From: CAIXZV01 sp963697365
GTDB taxonomy: Bacteria > Chloroflexota > Limnocylindria > Limnocylindrales > CSP1-4
Reading direction: 5' to 3'
Length of the DNA: 64,000 nucleotides
NCBI GenBank assembly: GCA_963697365.1
Contig: CAVONT010000003.1
Location: 124,001-188,000 of the forward strand
Position 1 is the first letter of the stretch; each line of letters begins with the position of its first letter. Both the position numbers and the translations under genes were made by a program. This document shows, piece after piece, positions 8,086 through 17,690 of the stretch. Below the pieces are notes generated by a model. The model was not told the DNA's origin and ran no database searches. It saw only the letters and a program-made list of their open reading frames with translations.

Positions 8086-8814
8086 ATGAAGCGGACCAAC
8101 CTCCAAGGTGCCGCGGACCGGCGCGCCGCGACCCAACATGGCGAACTTGCCGAGCGCCTTCGCGACATCACCGCCGATGCCGGTGTCAGCCGCCGCGTAC
8201 TCGCGACGACCAGCGGGCTTTCGCTCGGCTACGTCTCGGACGTCCTGGCAGGCACCCAGAACCCCACGCTCGAGGCCTACCATCGGCTGGCGGCCTCGCT
8301 GGGGGCGGACCTGTCCGTGAAGATCTTCGCCAACACGGGTCCCCACATCCGGGACCGCTGGCAGGCACCCATGCTCGAGGAGGTGCTGCGCGTCCGTCAC
8401 CCGCGTTGGGAGCCGTACCTCGAGGCGCTCGTGACGCGGCCGGCCCAGGGCTGGATCGACCTCGTCCTCCACGAGCGTCGCGAGCAGCTGCTCCTCGCGA
8501 CCGAGCTCCAGTCCGAGATGCGGCGCCTGGAGCAGCTCATCCGCTGGCAGGCCTCGAAGGCGTCGTCACTGCCCTCGTGGGAGGGCTTCGTCCACCTCGG
8601 CGAGGCTCCGCGCATCTCTCAGCTGATGATCGTGCGGCGCACGCGCGCGACTCGGGCGGTGGCCGCCCAGAACGAGCGCCAGCTCCGCATCGCGTTCCCC
8701 GCCCATCCCGATGATGCCATCGCTGCGCTCACCGGCACCCAACCCTGGCCCGGTGCCGCGCTGGCCTGGATGGTGGTGGACGCGAACGGGGCTCGCCTCG
8801 TCCCCGGCCGGTGA
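8086..8814 (+). CDS. XRE-family HTH protein with possible restriction-like C-terminal domain
   Basis: A 242-residue protein from ATG 8086; an upstream in-frame GTG at 8026 lies in repeat DNA and is unlikely. Residues about 20-75 form an XRE-type helix-turn-helix: GELAERLRDITADAGVSRRV, then GLSLGYVSDVLAGTQNPTLE and LAASLGADLSVKIF. The rest shows WEPYLEALVTRPAQGWIDLV followed after about a dozen residues by LLATELQSEMRRLEQLIRW and a conserved K. This D-x(n)-E-x-Q spacing resembles PD-(D/E)XK folds, but that is inference. It precedes leuC in the same direction; its stop lies inside a short direct-repeat cluster. A role as a local regulator or defence-type DNA-binding protein is possible; no function is assigned. 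Confidence 0.75.
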   Translation: MKRTNLQGAADRRAATQHGELAERLRDITADAGVSRRVLATTSGLSLGYVSDVLAGTQNPTLEAYHRLAASLGADLSVKIFANTGPHIRDRWQAPMLEEVLRVRHPRWEPYLEALVTRPAQGWIDLVLHERREQLLLATELQSEMRRLEQLIRWQASKASSLPSWEGFVHLGEAPRISQLMIVRRTRATRAVAAQNERQLRIAFPAHPDDAIAALTGTQPWPGAALAWMVVDANGARLVPGR

Positions 8815-8870
8815 CGCTTGCGCCCCGGTGACGCTGCACCCCGGTGACGCTGCCGTACCCCGGTGACGCT
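8808..8870 (+). repeat. four direct repeats CCGGTGACGCT
   Basis: Exact 11-mers at 8808-8818, 8825-8835, 8841-8851 and 8860-8870. The first overlaps the XRE stop codon and the last directly precedes a TACCCT -10-like box (8872-8877) upstream of leuC. Could be operators or slippage duplications. Confidence 0.7.
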
Positions 8871-8915
8871 GGTACCCTTCACGATCCGAACGACCGCAGC
8901 AGAGCAGCATCCGGC

Positions 8916-10359
8916 ATGAGCACACCGCGCACCCTCGTCGAGAAGATCTGGGACCAGCACGTCGTCACCGAGGACGACGGCGCCCCCGCCCTCCTCGCCA
9001 TCGATCTCCACCTCGTCCACGAGGTCACCAGCCCCCAGGCCTTCACCGGGCTCCGCGCCCGGGGCGCCAGGGTCCGCCAGCCGGGCAAGACCGTCGCCAC
9101 GGCGGACCACAGCACCCCGACCACGCCCCGCGGCCTCCCGATCCTCGACCAGCAGGGTGCCGCCCAGATCAGGCAGCTCGAGACCAACTGCGCCGAGTTC
9201 GGCATCCCGATCCACGCCTACGGCAGCGACACCCAGGGCATCGTCCACGTCATCGGCCCCGAGCTCGGCCTGACGCAGCCCGGCATGACCATCGTCTGCG
9301 GCGACTCCCACACGGCCACCCACGGCGCGTTCGGCGCGCTGGCGTTCGGCATCGGGACGAGCGAGGTCGAGATGGTCCTCGCCACCCAGACCCTGCTCCA
9401 GCGCAAGCCGAAGACCTACGAGGTCCGCGTCGACGGCACCCTCAAGCCCGGCGTGAGTGCCAAGGACATCATCCTCGCCCTCATCGCGAGGATCGGCACC
9501 GGTGGCGGGACCGGCCACGTCTTCGAGTTCACGGGCGAGGCCATCCGCGCGCTCAACATGGAGCAGCGGATGACCATCTGCAACATGAGCATCGAGGGCG
9601 GCGCGCGGGCCGGTCTCATCGCCCCCGACGAGACCACCTTCGACTACATCCGCGGCCGCCGCCACGCCCCCACGGGCGCCGATTGGGACGAGGCCGTCGC
9701 CTACTGGCGCACCCTCCCCACCGACGAGGGCGCCGTCTACGACAAGACCATCGTCCTCGACGCGAACGAGCTCGAGCCGATGGTCACCTACGGCACCAAC
9801 CCGGGCATGGGCATCGGCATCAACGGCCACGTCCCCACCCTCGACGAGATGCCGGACGACTCGGCCCGCCGCGGCCTCGAGAAGAGCCTCGCCTATATGA
9901 ACCTGGAGCCCGGCCAGGCCATCGCCGGCCAGCCGGTCGATGTCGTCTTCATCGGCTCCTGCACGAACAGCCGCATCAGCGACCTGCGCCTCGCTGCCGC
10001 CGTCCTCAAGGGCCGGAAGGTCAGCGAGACCACGAGGGTCATGATCGTCCCGGGCTCCCAGCAGGTGAAGGCCCAGGCCGAGCGCGAGGGTCTCGACGAG
10101 ATCTTCAAGGCCGCCGGTGCCGAGTGGCGCGAGGCCGGCTGCTCGATGTGCCTCGCCATGAACGGCGACCAGCTCGCCCCCGGGCAGTACGCCGTGAGCA
10201 CGTCCAACCGCAACTTCGAGGGCCGCCAGGGCAAGGGCGGCCGCACGTTCCTCGCCAGCCCCCTCACGGCGGCGGCGAGCGCCGATCAACGGCGTCGTCA
10301 CCGATCCGCGCACCATCGAGGGTGTCGAGGAGCTCGTGACCGTCGGCGGAGGGTACTGA
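8916..10359 (+). CDS. leuC: 3-isopropylmalate dehydratase large subunit, one frameshift
   Basis: Aconitase-family [4Fe-4S] enzyme isomerising 2- to 3-isopropylmalate with LeuD. Starts MSTPRTLVEKIWDQHVV. Cluster cysteines are seen in VFIGSCTNSRISDL and in AGCSMCLAMN; other family blocks are CGDSHTATHGAFGALAFGIG and STSNRNFEGRQGKGGRTFLA. The frame breaks near 10285, where INGVVTDPRTIEGVEEL resumes to the TGA at 10357-10359. Joined length is 480 residues, close to the usual 465-475. The interval is 3n+1, compatible with one extra G in the GCCGATCAAC context. leuD follows after 3 bases. Confidence 0.94.
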
Positions 10360-10362
10360 GCC

Positions 10363-10995
10363 ATGCCGGAGCCGTTCGTCTCCTTCTCCAGCAAGGCGAT
10401 CCCGATCCGCGCCGAGAACGTCGACACCGACCAGATCGTCCCCGCGCGCTACCTCAAGGTCACCAACAAGGACGGCCTCGCGGACGCCCTCTTCCACGAC
10501 TGGCGCTACAACGAGGACGGCACCCTGCGGGAGCCGCGCTTCATCATCGACGAGCCGCAGCACGCGGGCGCGAAGATCCTCGTCGTCGGCGACAACTTCG
10601 GCTCCGGATCCTCGCGTGAGCACGCGCCGTGGGCGCTGCGGGCGTGGGGCATCCAGGCCATCTTCTCGACGTCGTACGCCGACATCTTCAAGAGCAACAG
10701 CCTCAAGAACGGCGTCCTCCCGATCGTGGTCGACAAGGCCACCCACGAGCGCCTGTTCGCGCTGGCCGAAGGCGACCCCGATGCCGAGTTCCGCGTGGAC
10801 CTCGCCGAGCAGGGCGTGCTCCTGCCGGATGGCACCACGCTCGACTTCGAGATCGACCCGTTCAGCAAGATGATGCTGATGGCCGGCACCGACGAGATCG
10901 GCTATGTCCTCTCGAAGGACGACGCCATCGAGGCATGGGAGGCCGCGAACCCAGCCCGAGTCGACACCCGCATCGGGACGCCGCTCGCGGTCTGA
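10363..10995 (+). CDS. leuD: 3-isopropylmalate dehydratase small subunit
   Basis: Swivel-domain partner of LeuC. The intact 210-residue protein, normal for the family, shows ENVDTDQIVPARYLK near the N-terminus, the strongly conserved GDNFGSGSSREHAPWALRAW near residues 72-91, and FKSNSLKNGVLPIVV. The ATG lies 3 bases after the leuC stop, so the pair is cotranscribed and probably coupled. Substrate assignment rests on co-location with leuC and the other leu genes. Confidence 0.97.
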   Translation: MPEPFVSFSSKAIPIRAENVDTDQIVPARYLKVTNKDGLADALFHDWRYNEDGTLREPRFIIDEPQHAGAKILVVGDNFGSGSSREHAPWALRAWGIQAIFSTSYADIFKSNSLKNGVLPIVVDKATHERLFALAEGDPDAEFRVDLAEQGVLLPDGTTLDFEIDPFSKMMLMAGTDEIGYVLSKDDAIEAWEAANPARVDTRIGTPLAV

Positions 10996-11121
10996 CGCCG
11001 CCCGCGGCTCGCGGTATGACGCCGCCCACGGTCTGAAGAACAGGGCGGCCACCGGTCGGCCCTCGGCGGTGACCTGGTGCCACGCAGGGACAGCTCCGCG
11101 GCGCCATCCGGGAACGTCGGG

Positions 11122-11127
11122 GATACT
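11122..11127 (+). promoter_or_regulatory. -10 box GATACT of a leaderless promoter
   Basis: GATACT sits 6 bases before GTG 11134, so transcription should begin at or next to the start codon. Confidence 0.45.
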
Positions 11128-11133
11128 CGGAGA

Positions 11134-12309
11134 GTGAACCCCTTCGACGTCGTCGCGCTCCTGCTCCTCGTGCTCGCCGTCCTGGCTGGGATCCGAACGG
11201 GCGCGCTCCCGCAGATCGGCGGCATCGGCGGCGCGGTCGCCGGGCTCCTGCTGATGTTCAACGCGGCCCCCTGGCTCATTGACGTGACCCGCGGCCTCGA
11301 GCCGATCCCGCGCGCCCTCGTCGTGCTGGGCACGATCCTGGGGGCGGTGATCATCGGCGAGGTGGTCGGGTCGGCGGCGGGTCGGGCGGCGGCCGGCCTC
11401 CTCGGGCCTGGCGTCCTGTCGGGCATGGATCGCCTGGCGGGCGGATTCGTCGGCGCGGCCCAGGCGATCCTCATCATCTGGCTCGTGGGCGGCCTCATCG
11501 CCGCAGGTCCCTTCCCGGCGCTCGCCGCCGAGGTCGCGGACTCGGCGACGGCCCAGACGACGGACGCGTACCTCCCGCCCGCCACCGAGGTCATCGGCAG
11601 CATCGCCTCCGCGCTTGGCGACACTGGCCTCCCGGATGTCTTCGTCGGCCTCGAGCCGATCCCGCTTGAGGCCGTGGACACGCCGACGGGCAGCGCCGCC
11701 CAGCAGATCGCGGCCGCTGCCGTCGCGGGCACCGCGCGCGTCTCCGCCCTCGCCTGCGACACGCAGATCGCGGGCACGGCCGTCGTGGTGGCGGACGACT
11801 ACCTGGTGACGAACGCCCACGTGGTCGCCGGCGCCTCCACGATCCGGGTGGCCCTGGGCGACCAGCTGCTGGACGCGCGTGCCGTCCTCTTCGATCCGCA
11901 GCTGGATCTCGCGGTCCTCCACGTGAAGGGCCTTGACGGGAAGGTGCTGCGGTTCGCGGCGAGCGATCCGGACCGTGGGACGGCGGGCGCCGCGATCGGG
12001 TTCGCTGGTGGCGGCCCGATGGTCATCCTGCCCGCGGGCGTCACCGGCCAGTACGCGGCGACGGGGCGCGACATCTACGGCACATCCCGGGTCACGCGCC
12101 AGGTCATCGAGCTCCGGGCACAGGTGGAACCCGGCGACTCGGGCGGTCCACTCGTGCTCGAGAACGGGACGATCGGCGGCCTGGTGTTCGCTGAGAGCAA
12201 GTCCGACGTCAACGTCGGTTACGCGCTCACGCCCACGGTGGTCGCGGCGGCCATGGCGCCGGCGATCGGACGGACCGGAAGCGTGGACCTCGGCCCCTGC
12301 ATCCGCTGA
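11134..12309 (+). CDS. MarP/CvpA-type membrane serine protease
   Basis: About 391 residues: an N-terminal CvpA-like membrane domain of four hydrophobic segments (from VVALLLLVLAVLAG near residue 5, then GGAVAGLLLMF, ALVVLGTILGAVIIG and AILIIWLVGGLIAAG), then a chymotrypsin-fold periplasmic protease. Catalytic residues are visible as His in VTNAHVVAGA, Asp in DPQLDLAVLHV and Ser in VEPGDSGGPLVL. Actinobacterial MarP proteases of this architecture act in acid and oxidative stress; the same role here is inference. GTG 11134 was chosen because the membrane segment starts at once and a -10-like box sits 6 bases upstream; the upstream start at 11077 would add an unlikely polar extension. Confidence 0.88.
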   Translation: MNPFDVVALLLLVLAVLAGIRTGALPQIGGIGGAVAGLLLMFNAAPWLIDVTRGLEPIPRALVVLGTILGAVIIGEVVGSAAGRAAAGLLGPGVLSGMDRLAGGFVGAAQAILIIWLVGGLIAAGPFPALAAEVADSATAQTTDAYLPPATEVIGSIASALGDTGLPDVFVGLEPIPLEAVDTPTGSAAQQIAAAAVAGTARVSALACDTQIAGTAVVVADDYLVTNAHVVAGASTIRVALGDQLLDARAVLFDPQLDLAVLHVKGLDGKVLRFAASDPDRGTAGAAIGFAGGGPMVILPAGVTGQYAATGRDIYGTSRVTRQVIELRAQVEPGDSGGPLVLENGTIGGLVFAESKSDVNVGYALTPTVVAAAMAPAIGRTGSVDLGPCIR

Positions 12310-12370
12310 CCGGGACGGCGCAGCTCGGCGATTGGAGCAATCCACCGCCAGCCTGACCCACCAGCGCGGT

Positions 12371-12376
12371 TACGAT
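12371..12376 (+). promoter_or_regulatory. -10 box TACGAT of a leaderless promoter
   Basis: TACGAT lies 7 bases before ATG 12384, supporting that start over ATG 12375, which overlaps the box. Confidence 0.45.
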
Positions 12377-12383
12377 GGATCGC

Positions 12384-14147
12384 ATGCCTGACACCCTTCC
12401 GCCGGCCCTCGCCCTCCTCGCCGCCGACTACTGGGAGGCGTTCCTCGAGCGCAATCCCGTCGGTGCCACGGCCATCGGCGACAACCGCTTCGGGGACCGG
12501 CTCGACGACCACTCGCCCGAGGCGACGGCCGCCGCGCTCGCCGGACTGGACGCCTTGGCCGGCCGTCTGGATGCCACTCGTGACGACGGCACGTGGACCG
12601 GCGAGGCCCGCCTGACCCGCGCCGCGCTCGACGAGGCGATCGCGTCCGACATGCTCGATCTGCGCACGGGGCTGCGCGCCTGGAACGTGGACCCGCTGGA
12701 CGGCATCCCGACAGCCCTGCTGACCATCGCGGACTTCCAGCCGCTCGCGACGCCGGCCGATGGAGAGCGCGATGGTGTCCCGCTGGCGCTCGATGGGCGC
12801 CTTCACCGACACGCACCGGTCGAACCTGGAGCGCAGCCTGGCCGACGGGCTGGTCGCCTGCCACGCCCCCGCTGACCGTGTCCGCGCGATGCTGGCCGAA
12901 CTGCTGGCGGCCGATGATTCGACCTGGCCGCTGCTCGCGCCGCTGGCCGGTGTCCAGGCCGGCTCGCGCGCGCTGGCCGCCTGGTCCCCAGCCGACCGTG
13001 ACCGCTTCGCGCATGGCCTGCGCGCCGCCGTGGCCGACTCCGTCCGGCCGGCCTTCGCACGTCTGCATGCCACCCTCGAGGAGCGGATCCTGCCGGCCGC
13101 CCGCCCGGACGAGCAGCCCGGACTGTGCCACGTCGAGGGCGGCCTCGACGCCTACCGCGGCCTCATCCGGGTCCACACGTCGCTGGACCTCACCGCCGAG
13201 GAGCTCCACGCCACCGGCCTCGCCGAGATCGACCGCATCGACCGCGAGCTGGCCGAGCTGGCGGCCCGCACGCTCGGCACCCGCACCCTGCCCGACGCCC
13301 TCGTCGCCCTCCGTTCGGACCCGGCCCTGCGCTTCACCACCCGCGACGAGGTCCGCGCCAAGGCCGAGACCAGCCTCGCCCGTGCCACCGAGGCGATCCC
13401 TGACTGGTTCGGCCGCCTGCCCCAGGCGCCGTGCGAGGTCGTCGTCATGGGCGATCTCGAGTCGGAGCACTCCACGATCGCCTACTACCGCCAGCCCGCC
13501 ATCGACGGCTCGCGGCCCGGCCAGTACTACATCAACACCTGGAAGCCCGAGACCCGCACCCGCTACGAGGCCGAGGCTCTCGCCTACCACGAGGCGATCC
13601 CGGGCCACCACCTCCAGATCGCTATCGGGCAGGAGCTCGAGATCGAGGCCGAGTTCCGGCGCCACCTCGGGCCCAACGCCTACTTCGAGGGCTGGGGCCT
13701 GTACACGGAGCGCCTGTCCGACGAGATGGGCCTGTACACCGGCGACCTGGACCGGATCGGGGTGCTGTCGTTCGACGCGTGGCGGGCGTCACGGCTCGTG
13801 GTGGACACCGGGATGCACGCGCTCGGGCTGGACGCGCGGGCAGGCGATCGACTTCATGCTCGCCCACACCGCGCTCGCCGAGAACAACATCGTCAACGAG
13901 GTGGACCGCTACATCGTCCTGCCCGGCCAGGCCCTCGCCTACAAGACCGGCCAGCTGGAGCTGCTGCGCCTGCGCGCCGAGGCCAAGGCGCGCCCTGGGG
14001 CCGGCGTTCGACATCCGATCCTTCCACGACGCCGTGCTGGGCAGCGGCGCCGTCTCGCTGCCGGTGCTGCGGCGCGATCGTGGAGGCGTGGGTCGCCGGG
14101 GTTGCCGGGCCTGCGGGGTTGCCGGCGTCACCGGGACTCGCGGCTGA
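12384..14147 (+). CDS. DUF885 family metallopeptidase-like protein, several frameshifts
   Basis: Reconstructed over three frames. N-terminal part: LAADYWEAFLERNPVGATAI and GDNRFGDRLDDHSPEATAA. Central part after a break near 12755: SRWRSMGAFTDTHRSNLER, LYINTWKP-like YYINTWKPETRTRYEAEALA, then the family motif YHEAIPGHHLQIAIGQE with a HExxxGHH zinc-like site, FEGWGLYTERLSDEMGLY. After a break near 13845 it continues QAIDFMLAHTALAENNIVNE, VDRYIVLPGQALAYKTGQLE, and after another near 13995 FDIRSFHDAVLGSGAVSLPVL. A further shift near 14075 makes the true C-terminus uncertain (14147 is approximate). Joined length of about 590 is normal for DUF885. Substrate unknown; the family includes predicted carboxypeptidase-like enzymes. 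Confidence 0.78.
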
Positions 14148-14443
14148 GCCAGAACCGGCGAATAGTCAGAGCACGACTGCTCGTCAGGGTCGGTCCTGCC
14201 AGATCCACGCCACCCGACTACCTGACAGGAATTGGGCCGCCAACCCGCCCGAATGCAGCCGAATCGGGGCGGTGAGCGCCTTCATTGGAGCCTGTGTTCC
14301 GGACGAGCACGCGTCCTTTGACTATCTGGCAGAAGCCGTCCGGGGGGCGAAGGGCCGCGGTGGGGCGTGATGGGCCGAGGGCCGAGGGCCGGGGCGTGAC
14401 CCTTCAGCTGGAGTCGGACTGCGGGGCCGCCGTGTCGCGACGG
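14148..14443. other. convergent intergenic region
   Basis: Lies between the DUF885 gene and the leftward cyclic-nucleotide-binding gene. I see no RNA gene, repeat or clear terminator; the open frames lack coding character. Confidence 0.5.
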
Positions 14444-14854
14444 TCAGGTGGCGGCAGCGTCCAGCGAGCGGACACGCTCCGCCAGCGCCTGGAGCACCGC
14501 CGCGCGCACGACCGGGTTGTCGTCGATCATGGAGTCGAACTCCCGGTGGGCGAGGACCAGCAGACGGCAGGCACTCGTCGCGGTGGCCGTGGCCGTCCGC
14601 GGGCCGTGGTCGACCAGGGCGATCTCGCCGAGGAAGTCGCCGGCGGCCAGCGACCGGAGATGCTGCCCGCCCCGCGTGACGTCCACGCTGCCCTCGACGA
14701 TGACGAAGAACTCGCTCCCCGACCGGCCCTCGGTCATCAGGACCGTGCCCGCGACCACGTCGACCTCGTCCACCATGGTCGCCAGCTGGGCCAGGGCCCG
14801 CCCGTCGAGGTGCGCGAAGAGCGGCACCTGGGACAGCAGCTTCGTCTTGTCCAT
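14444..14854 (-). CDS. single-domain cyclic-nucleotide-binding protein
   Basis: 136 residues, essentially one cNMP-binding domain: LLSQVPLFAHLDGRALAQLA, then GRSGSEFFVIVEGSVDVTR, and the phosphate-binding cassette region LAAGDFLGEIALVDHGPRTA, where canonical cassettes read F-G-E-[IL]-A-L-x(n)-R-[ST]-A. No DNA-binding or enzymatic domain follows, so it may act as a sensor subunit or partner. ATG 14854 has GGAGG 9 bases upstream. It is divergent from ilvD. A similar domain ends the MFS protein at 60.1-61.9 kb. Nucleotide specificity cannot be read. Confidence 0.85.
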   Translation of the reverse strand: MDKTKLLSQVPLFAHLDGRALAQLATMVDEVDVVAGTVLMTEGRSGSEFFVIVEGSVDVTRGGQHLRSLAAGDFLGEIALVDHGPRTATATATSACRLLVLAHREFDSMIDDNPVVRAAVLQALAERVRSLDAAAT

Positions 14855-15004
14855 CGGGCATGGCCTCCAGTGTCGCCACAGGGCCGTCCGGGCGAGTGGG
14901 CGGAGGATACGGCTCGAGGTGCGGCACCACAAGTGGGCGCATGGCCCGTACCCTGTTGGGACACAACCCCGCCGAGCGTCACCACACCCGACCCCGAGGA
15001 TCCC

Positions 15005-16763
15005 ATGGCCGCCGACCGCCCGCTCCCCTACTCCCGCCCCACAGATCCCGGCAAGCGCCACAGCCACGCGCTCACGGACGGGCCGGACCGCGCTGCGGCG
15101 CGCGCGATGCTCAAGGCCGTGGGCTTCACCGACGACGACCTGGCCCAGCCGATCATCGGCGTCGCGACGACGTGGATCGAGACCATGCCCTGCAACCTCA
15201 ACCAGCGGCGGCTGGCGGAGTTCGTGAAGGAGGGCATCCGGGCCGCCGGCGGCACGCCGATGGAGTTCGGGACGATCTCGATCAGCGACGGCGTGTCGAT
15301 GGGCACCGAGGGCATGAAGGCCAGCCTCATCAGCCGCGAGGTCATCGCGGACTCGATCGAGCTGGTGGCGCGAGGTCACCTGTTCGACGGCCTGGTCGTG
15401 CTCGTGGGCTGCGACAAGACCATCCCGGCGGGCGCGATGGCGCTCGGCCGGCTCGACATCCCGGGGCTGGTCCTCTACAACGGCACGATCATGCCCGGCA
15501 CCTACAAGGGCAAGCCGGCCGACGTCGTGACCGTGTTCGAGGCCATCGGTGCGTACCGCGCGGGCAAGATCACGCTCGAGGAGCTGTACGAGGCGGAGAA
15601 CGGGGCGTGCCCTGGCGCCGGGGCCTGCGGCGGCCAGTTCACGGCCAACACGATGTCCACGTTCCTCGAGTTCGTGGGCCTGTCGCCCGCGGGCCTCGAA
15701 CGGCATCCCGGCCGAGGATCCGACGAAGGACGAGGCGGCCCGCGAGGCCGGCGAGCTCGTGATGACGCTGGTCCACCACGACATCCGCCCGTCGCACATC
15801 GTCACCCGCAACTCGATCGAGAACGCGGTCGCCTCGGTTGCGGCTACCGGCGGCCGCACCAATGCCGTCCTCCACACGCCCGCGATCGCCGCCGAGTTCG
15901 GCATCGCCTGGACCGTGGACGACTTCGCCGCCGTCGCGGATCGCACGCCACTCATCGGTGACATGCGGCCGGGCGGCCGGTATGCCGCGTCCGACATGTA
16001 CGAGGCGGGCGGCGTCGCCATCGTCGCCAAGGAGCTCCTGAAGCAGGGCCTGCTCCACGGCGAGGAGAAGACGGTGGACGGACGCACGATCGCGAAGATC
16101 GCGGCCGACGCCGTCGCGACGCCCGGGCCAGCAGGTCGTCCGCCCGATCGAGACACCGATCAAGCCGTTCGGCGGCTCACCATCCTCAAGGGCTCGCTCG
16201 CACCCGAGGGCTGCGTCGTCAAGCTCGCCGGCCACGAGCGCCGCTCGCACCGGGGCCCGGCGCGCGTGTTCGACAGCGAGCACGCCTGCTACGCTCGCGG
16301 TGCAGGAGCGCCAGATCAAGGAGGGCGATGTCGTCGTCATCCGCTACGAGGGCCCGGTCGGCGGCCCCGGCATGCAGGAGATGCTGTCGGTCACGGGCGC
16401 GCATCCAGGGCCAGGGCCTCGGCGAGTCCGTCGTCGCTCCTCACCGACGGCCGGTTCTCCGGCGGCACGCACGGGCTGATGATCGGCCACGTGGCCCCGG
16501 AGGCCGCCGTGGGCGGGCCGATCGCGCTCGTCGAGGAGGGTGACATCATCACGGTGGACGTCGACGCGAAGGAGCTCAACCTCGAGGTCGACGCGGCCAC
16601 CCTCGCCGAGCGACGCGCCCGATGGAGCCCGCCGGCCGCGCGCTACACGAGGGGTGTGTTCGCCAAGTACGCCGCGCTCGTGTCCTCCGCGTCCGAGGGC
16701 GCGGTCACGTCCAGCGCGGCTCTCCAGCGTGCGCTCGCCGCCCGGGCCGGCGACCGCACGTAA
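15005..16763 (+). CDS. ilvD: dihydroxy-acid dehydratase, about four frameshifts
   Basis: Fe-S enzyme dehydrating dihydroxy acids to 2-oxo acids in Val/Ile synthesis. N-terminal part MAADRPLPYSRPTDPGKRHS, IGVATTWIETMPCNLNQR, cluster cysteine motif LVGCDKTIPAGAMALGRLD and NGACPGAGACGGQFTANTM. Breaks near 15705, 16130, 16290 and 16405; the later pieces read EAGELVMTLVHHDIRPSHI, VRPIETPIKPFGG, IRYEGPVGGPGMQEMLSVT, LLTDGRFSGGTHGLMIGHVA and end with YTRGVFAKYAALVSSASEGA. Joined length of about 585 agrees with the family (550-590). Four inserted bases would give the observed 3n+1 interval. A TACCCT -10-like box lies near 14950. The call is certain; the breaks are probably assembly errors. Confidence 0.93.
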
Positions 16764-16796
16764 CCCAGCCGCCGGATCCCCGGCCAAGGAGGCACC

Positions 16797-17690
16797 ATGG
16801 GGCTGCGGCTCTCGTTCAAGACCTCGCCGCAGCGGGTCGACTGGGCCACGCTCGATGCGACCTGGGCGCTCGCGGGCGACCTGGGCGGCTGGGATGGCGC
16901 GTGGCTCAACGACCACCTGACCGACATGGACCCCGATGTACCTGGGGCATCGCTGGAGGCGTTCACCCTTGCGGCGACGCTCGCCCACCGGGTACCGGGG
17001 GTGCGCATCGGGCACGCGGTGCTGTCGAACACGTTCCGCCATCCCGTCCTGGTCGCGAAGGCGGCCATCGTCATGGACCACGCGACGCAGGGCCGGTTCG
17101 CGGTCGGTCTGGGCGCGGGCTGGTTCGAGGGCGAGCACGAGCCGTTCGGGATCCCGCTGCCGCCCATCGGGGAGCGGATCAGCCGGCTGATCTCCGCGGT
17201 CGAGGTGATGCAAGCGCTGTGGTCAGCGGAGGCCGCCACCCCACCAGGGGTCTCGCGGCCGGATCCCTACTACCCGCTGTCGGGCGCCGTGTGCGCACCG
17301 GGGCCGTTCACGCCGGGCGGACCCCCGGTGATCCTCGGCGGGCAGAAGTCGCGAGGGATTGCACTGGCGGCGCGGCGCGGCGCGGGCTGGATCCTCACCG
17401 GGACGGAGGCCGGGCAGGTGGACTACTTCATCGAGAAGCGTGACCTGATCCTCCGCGCACTGGAGGTCGTTGGGCGGGACCCGGCTGGCTTCGGGATCAT
17501 CGGCCAGGTCCACTGTGCGGACAAGGCCGCCTCTCGCGCGACGGCCCTCGCGAACGCCCGGGCGATGGTGGACGCCGGCGCGACCGAGATGGTGATCGGC
17601 GTGCCGGCGGTGCTCGGACCGTCGGTGCTGGAGCAGGCCTGGCGCGACGTGTACCTGCCGCTCCGCGACGAATTCGGGCCCGCGGCGTGA
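16797..17690 (+). CDS. LLM-class F420/flavin-dependent oxidoreductase
   Basis: 297-residue luciferase-like TIM-barrel protein. It shows LNDHLTDMDPDVPGASLEAF, GVRIGHAVLSNTFRHPVLVAK and MDHATQGRFAVGLGAGWFEGE, the last being the usual coenzyme-contact block of F420-dependent members, followed by PPVILGGQKSRGIALAARRG. Length is normal. The frame is intact with ATG 16797 preceded by AGGAGGC. Its stop overlaps the start of the following GNAT gene (TGATG), so the two are cotranscribed. Cofactor F420 against FMN is inferred from subgroup resemblance. Substrate unknown. Confidence 0.85.
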   Translation: MGLRLSFKTSPQRVDWATLDATWALAGDLGGWDGAWLNDHLTDMDPDVPGASLEAFTLAATLAHRVPGVRIGHAVLSNTFRHPVLVAKAAIVMDHATQGRFAVGLGAGWFEGEHEPFGIPLPPIGERISRLISAVEVMQALWSAEAATPPGVSRPDPYYPLSGAVCAPGPFTPGGPPVILGGQKSRGIALAARRGAGWILTGTEAGQVDYFIEKRDLILRALEVVGRDPAGFGIIGQVHCADKAASRATALANARAMVDAGATEMVIGVPAVLGPSVLEQAWRDVYLPLRDEFGPAA

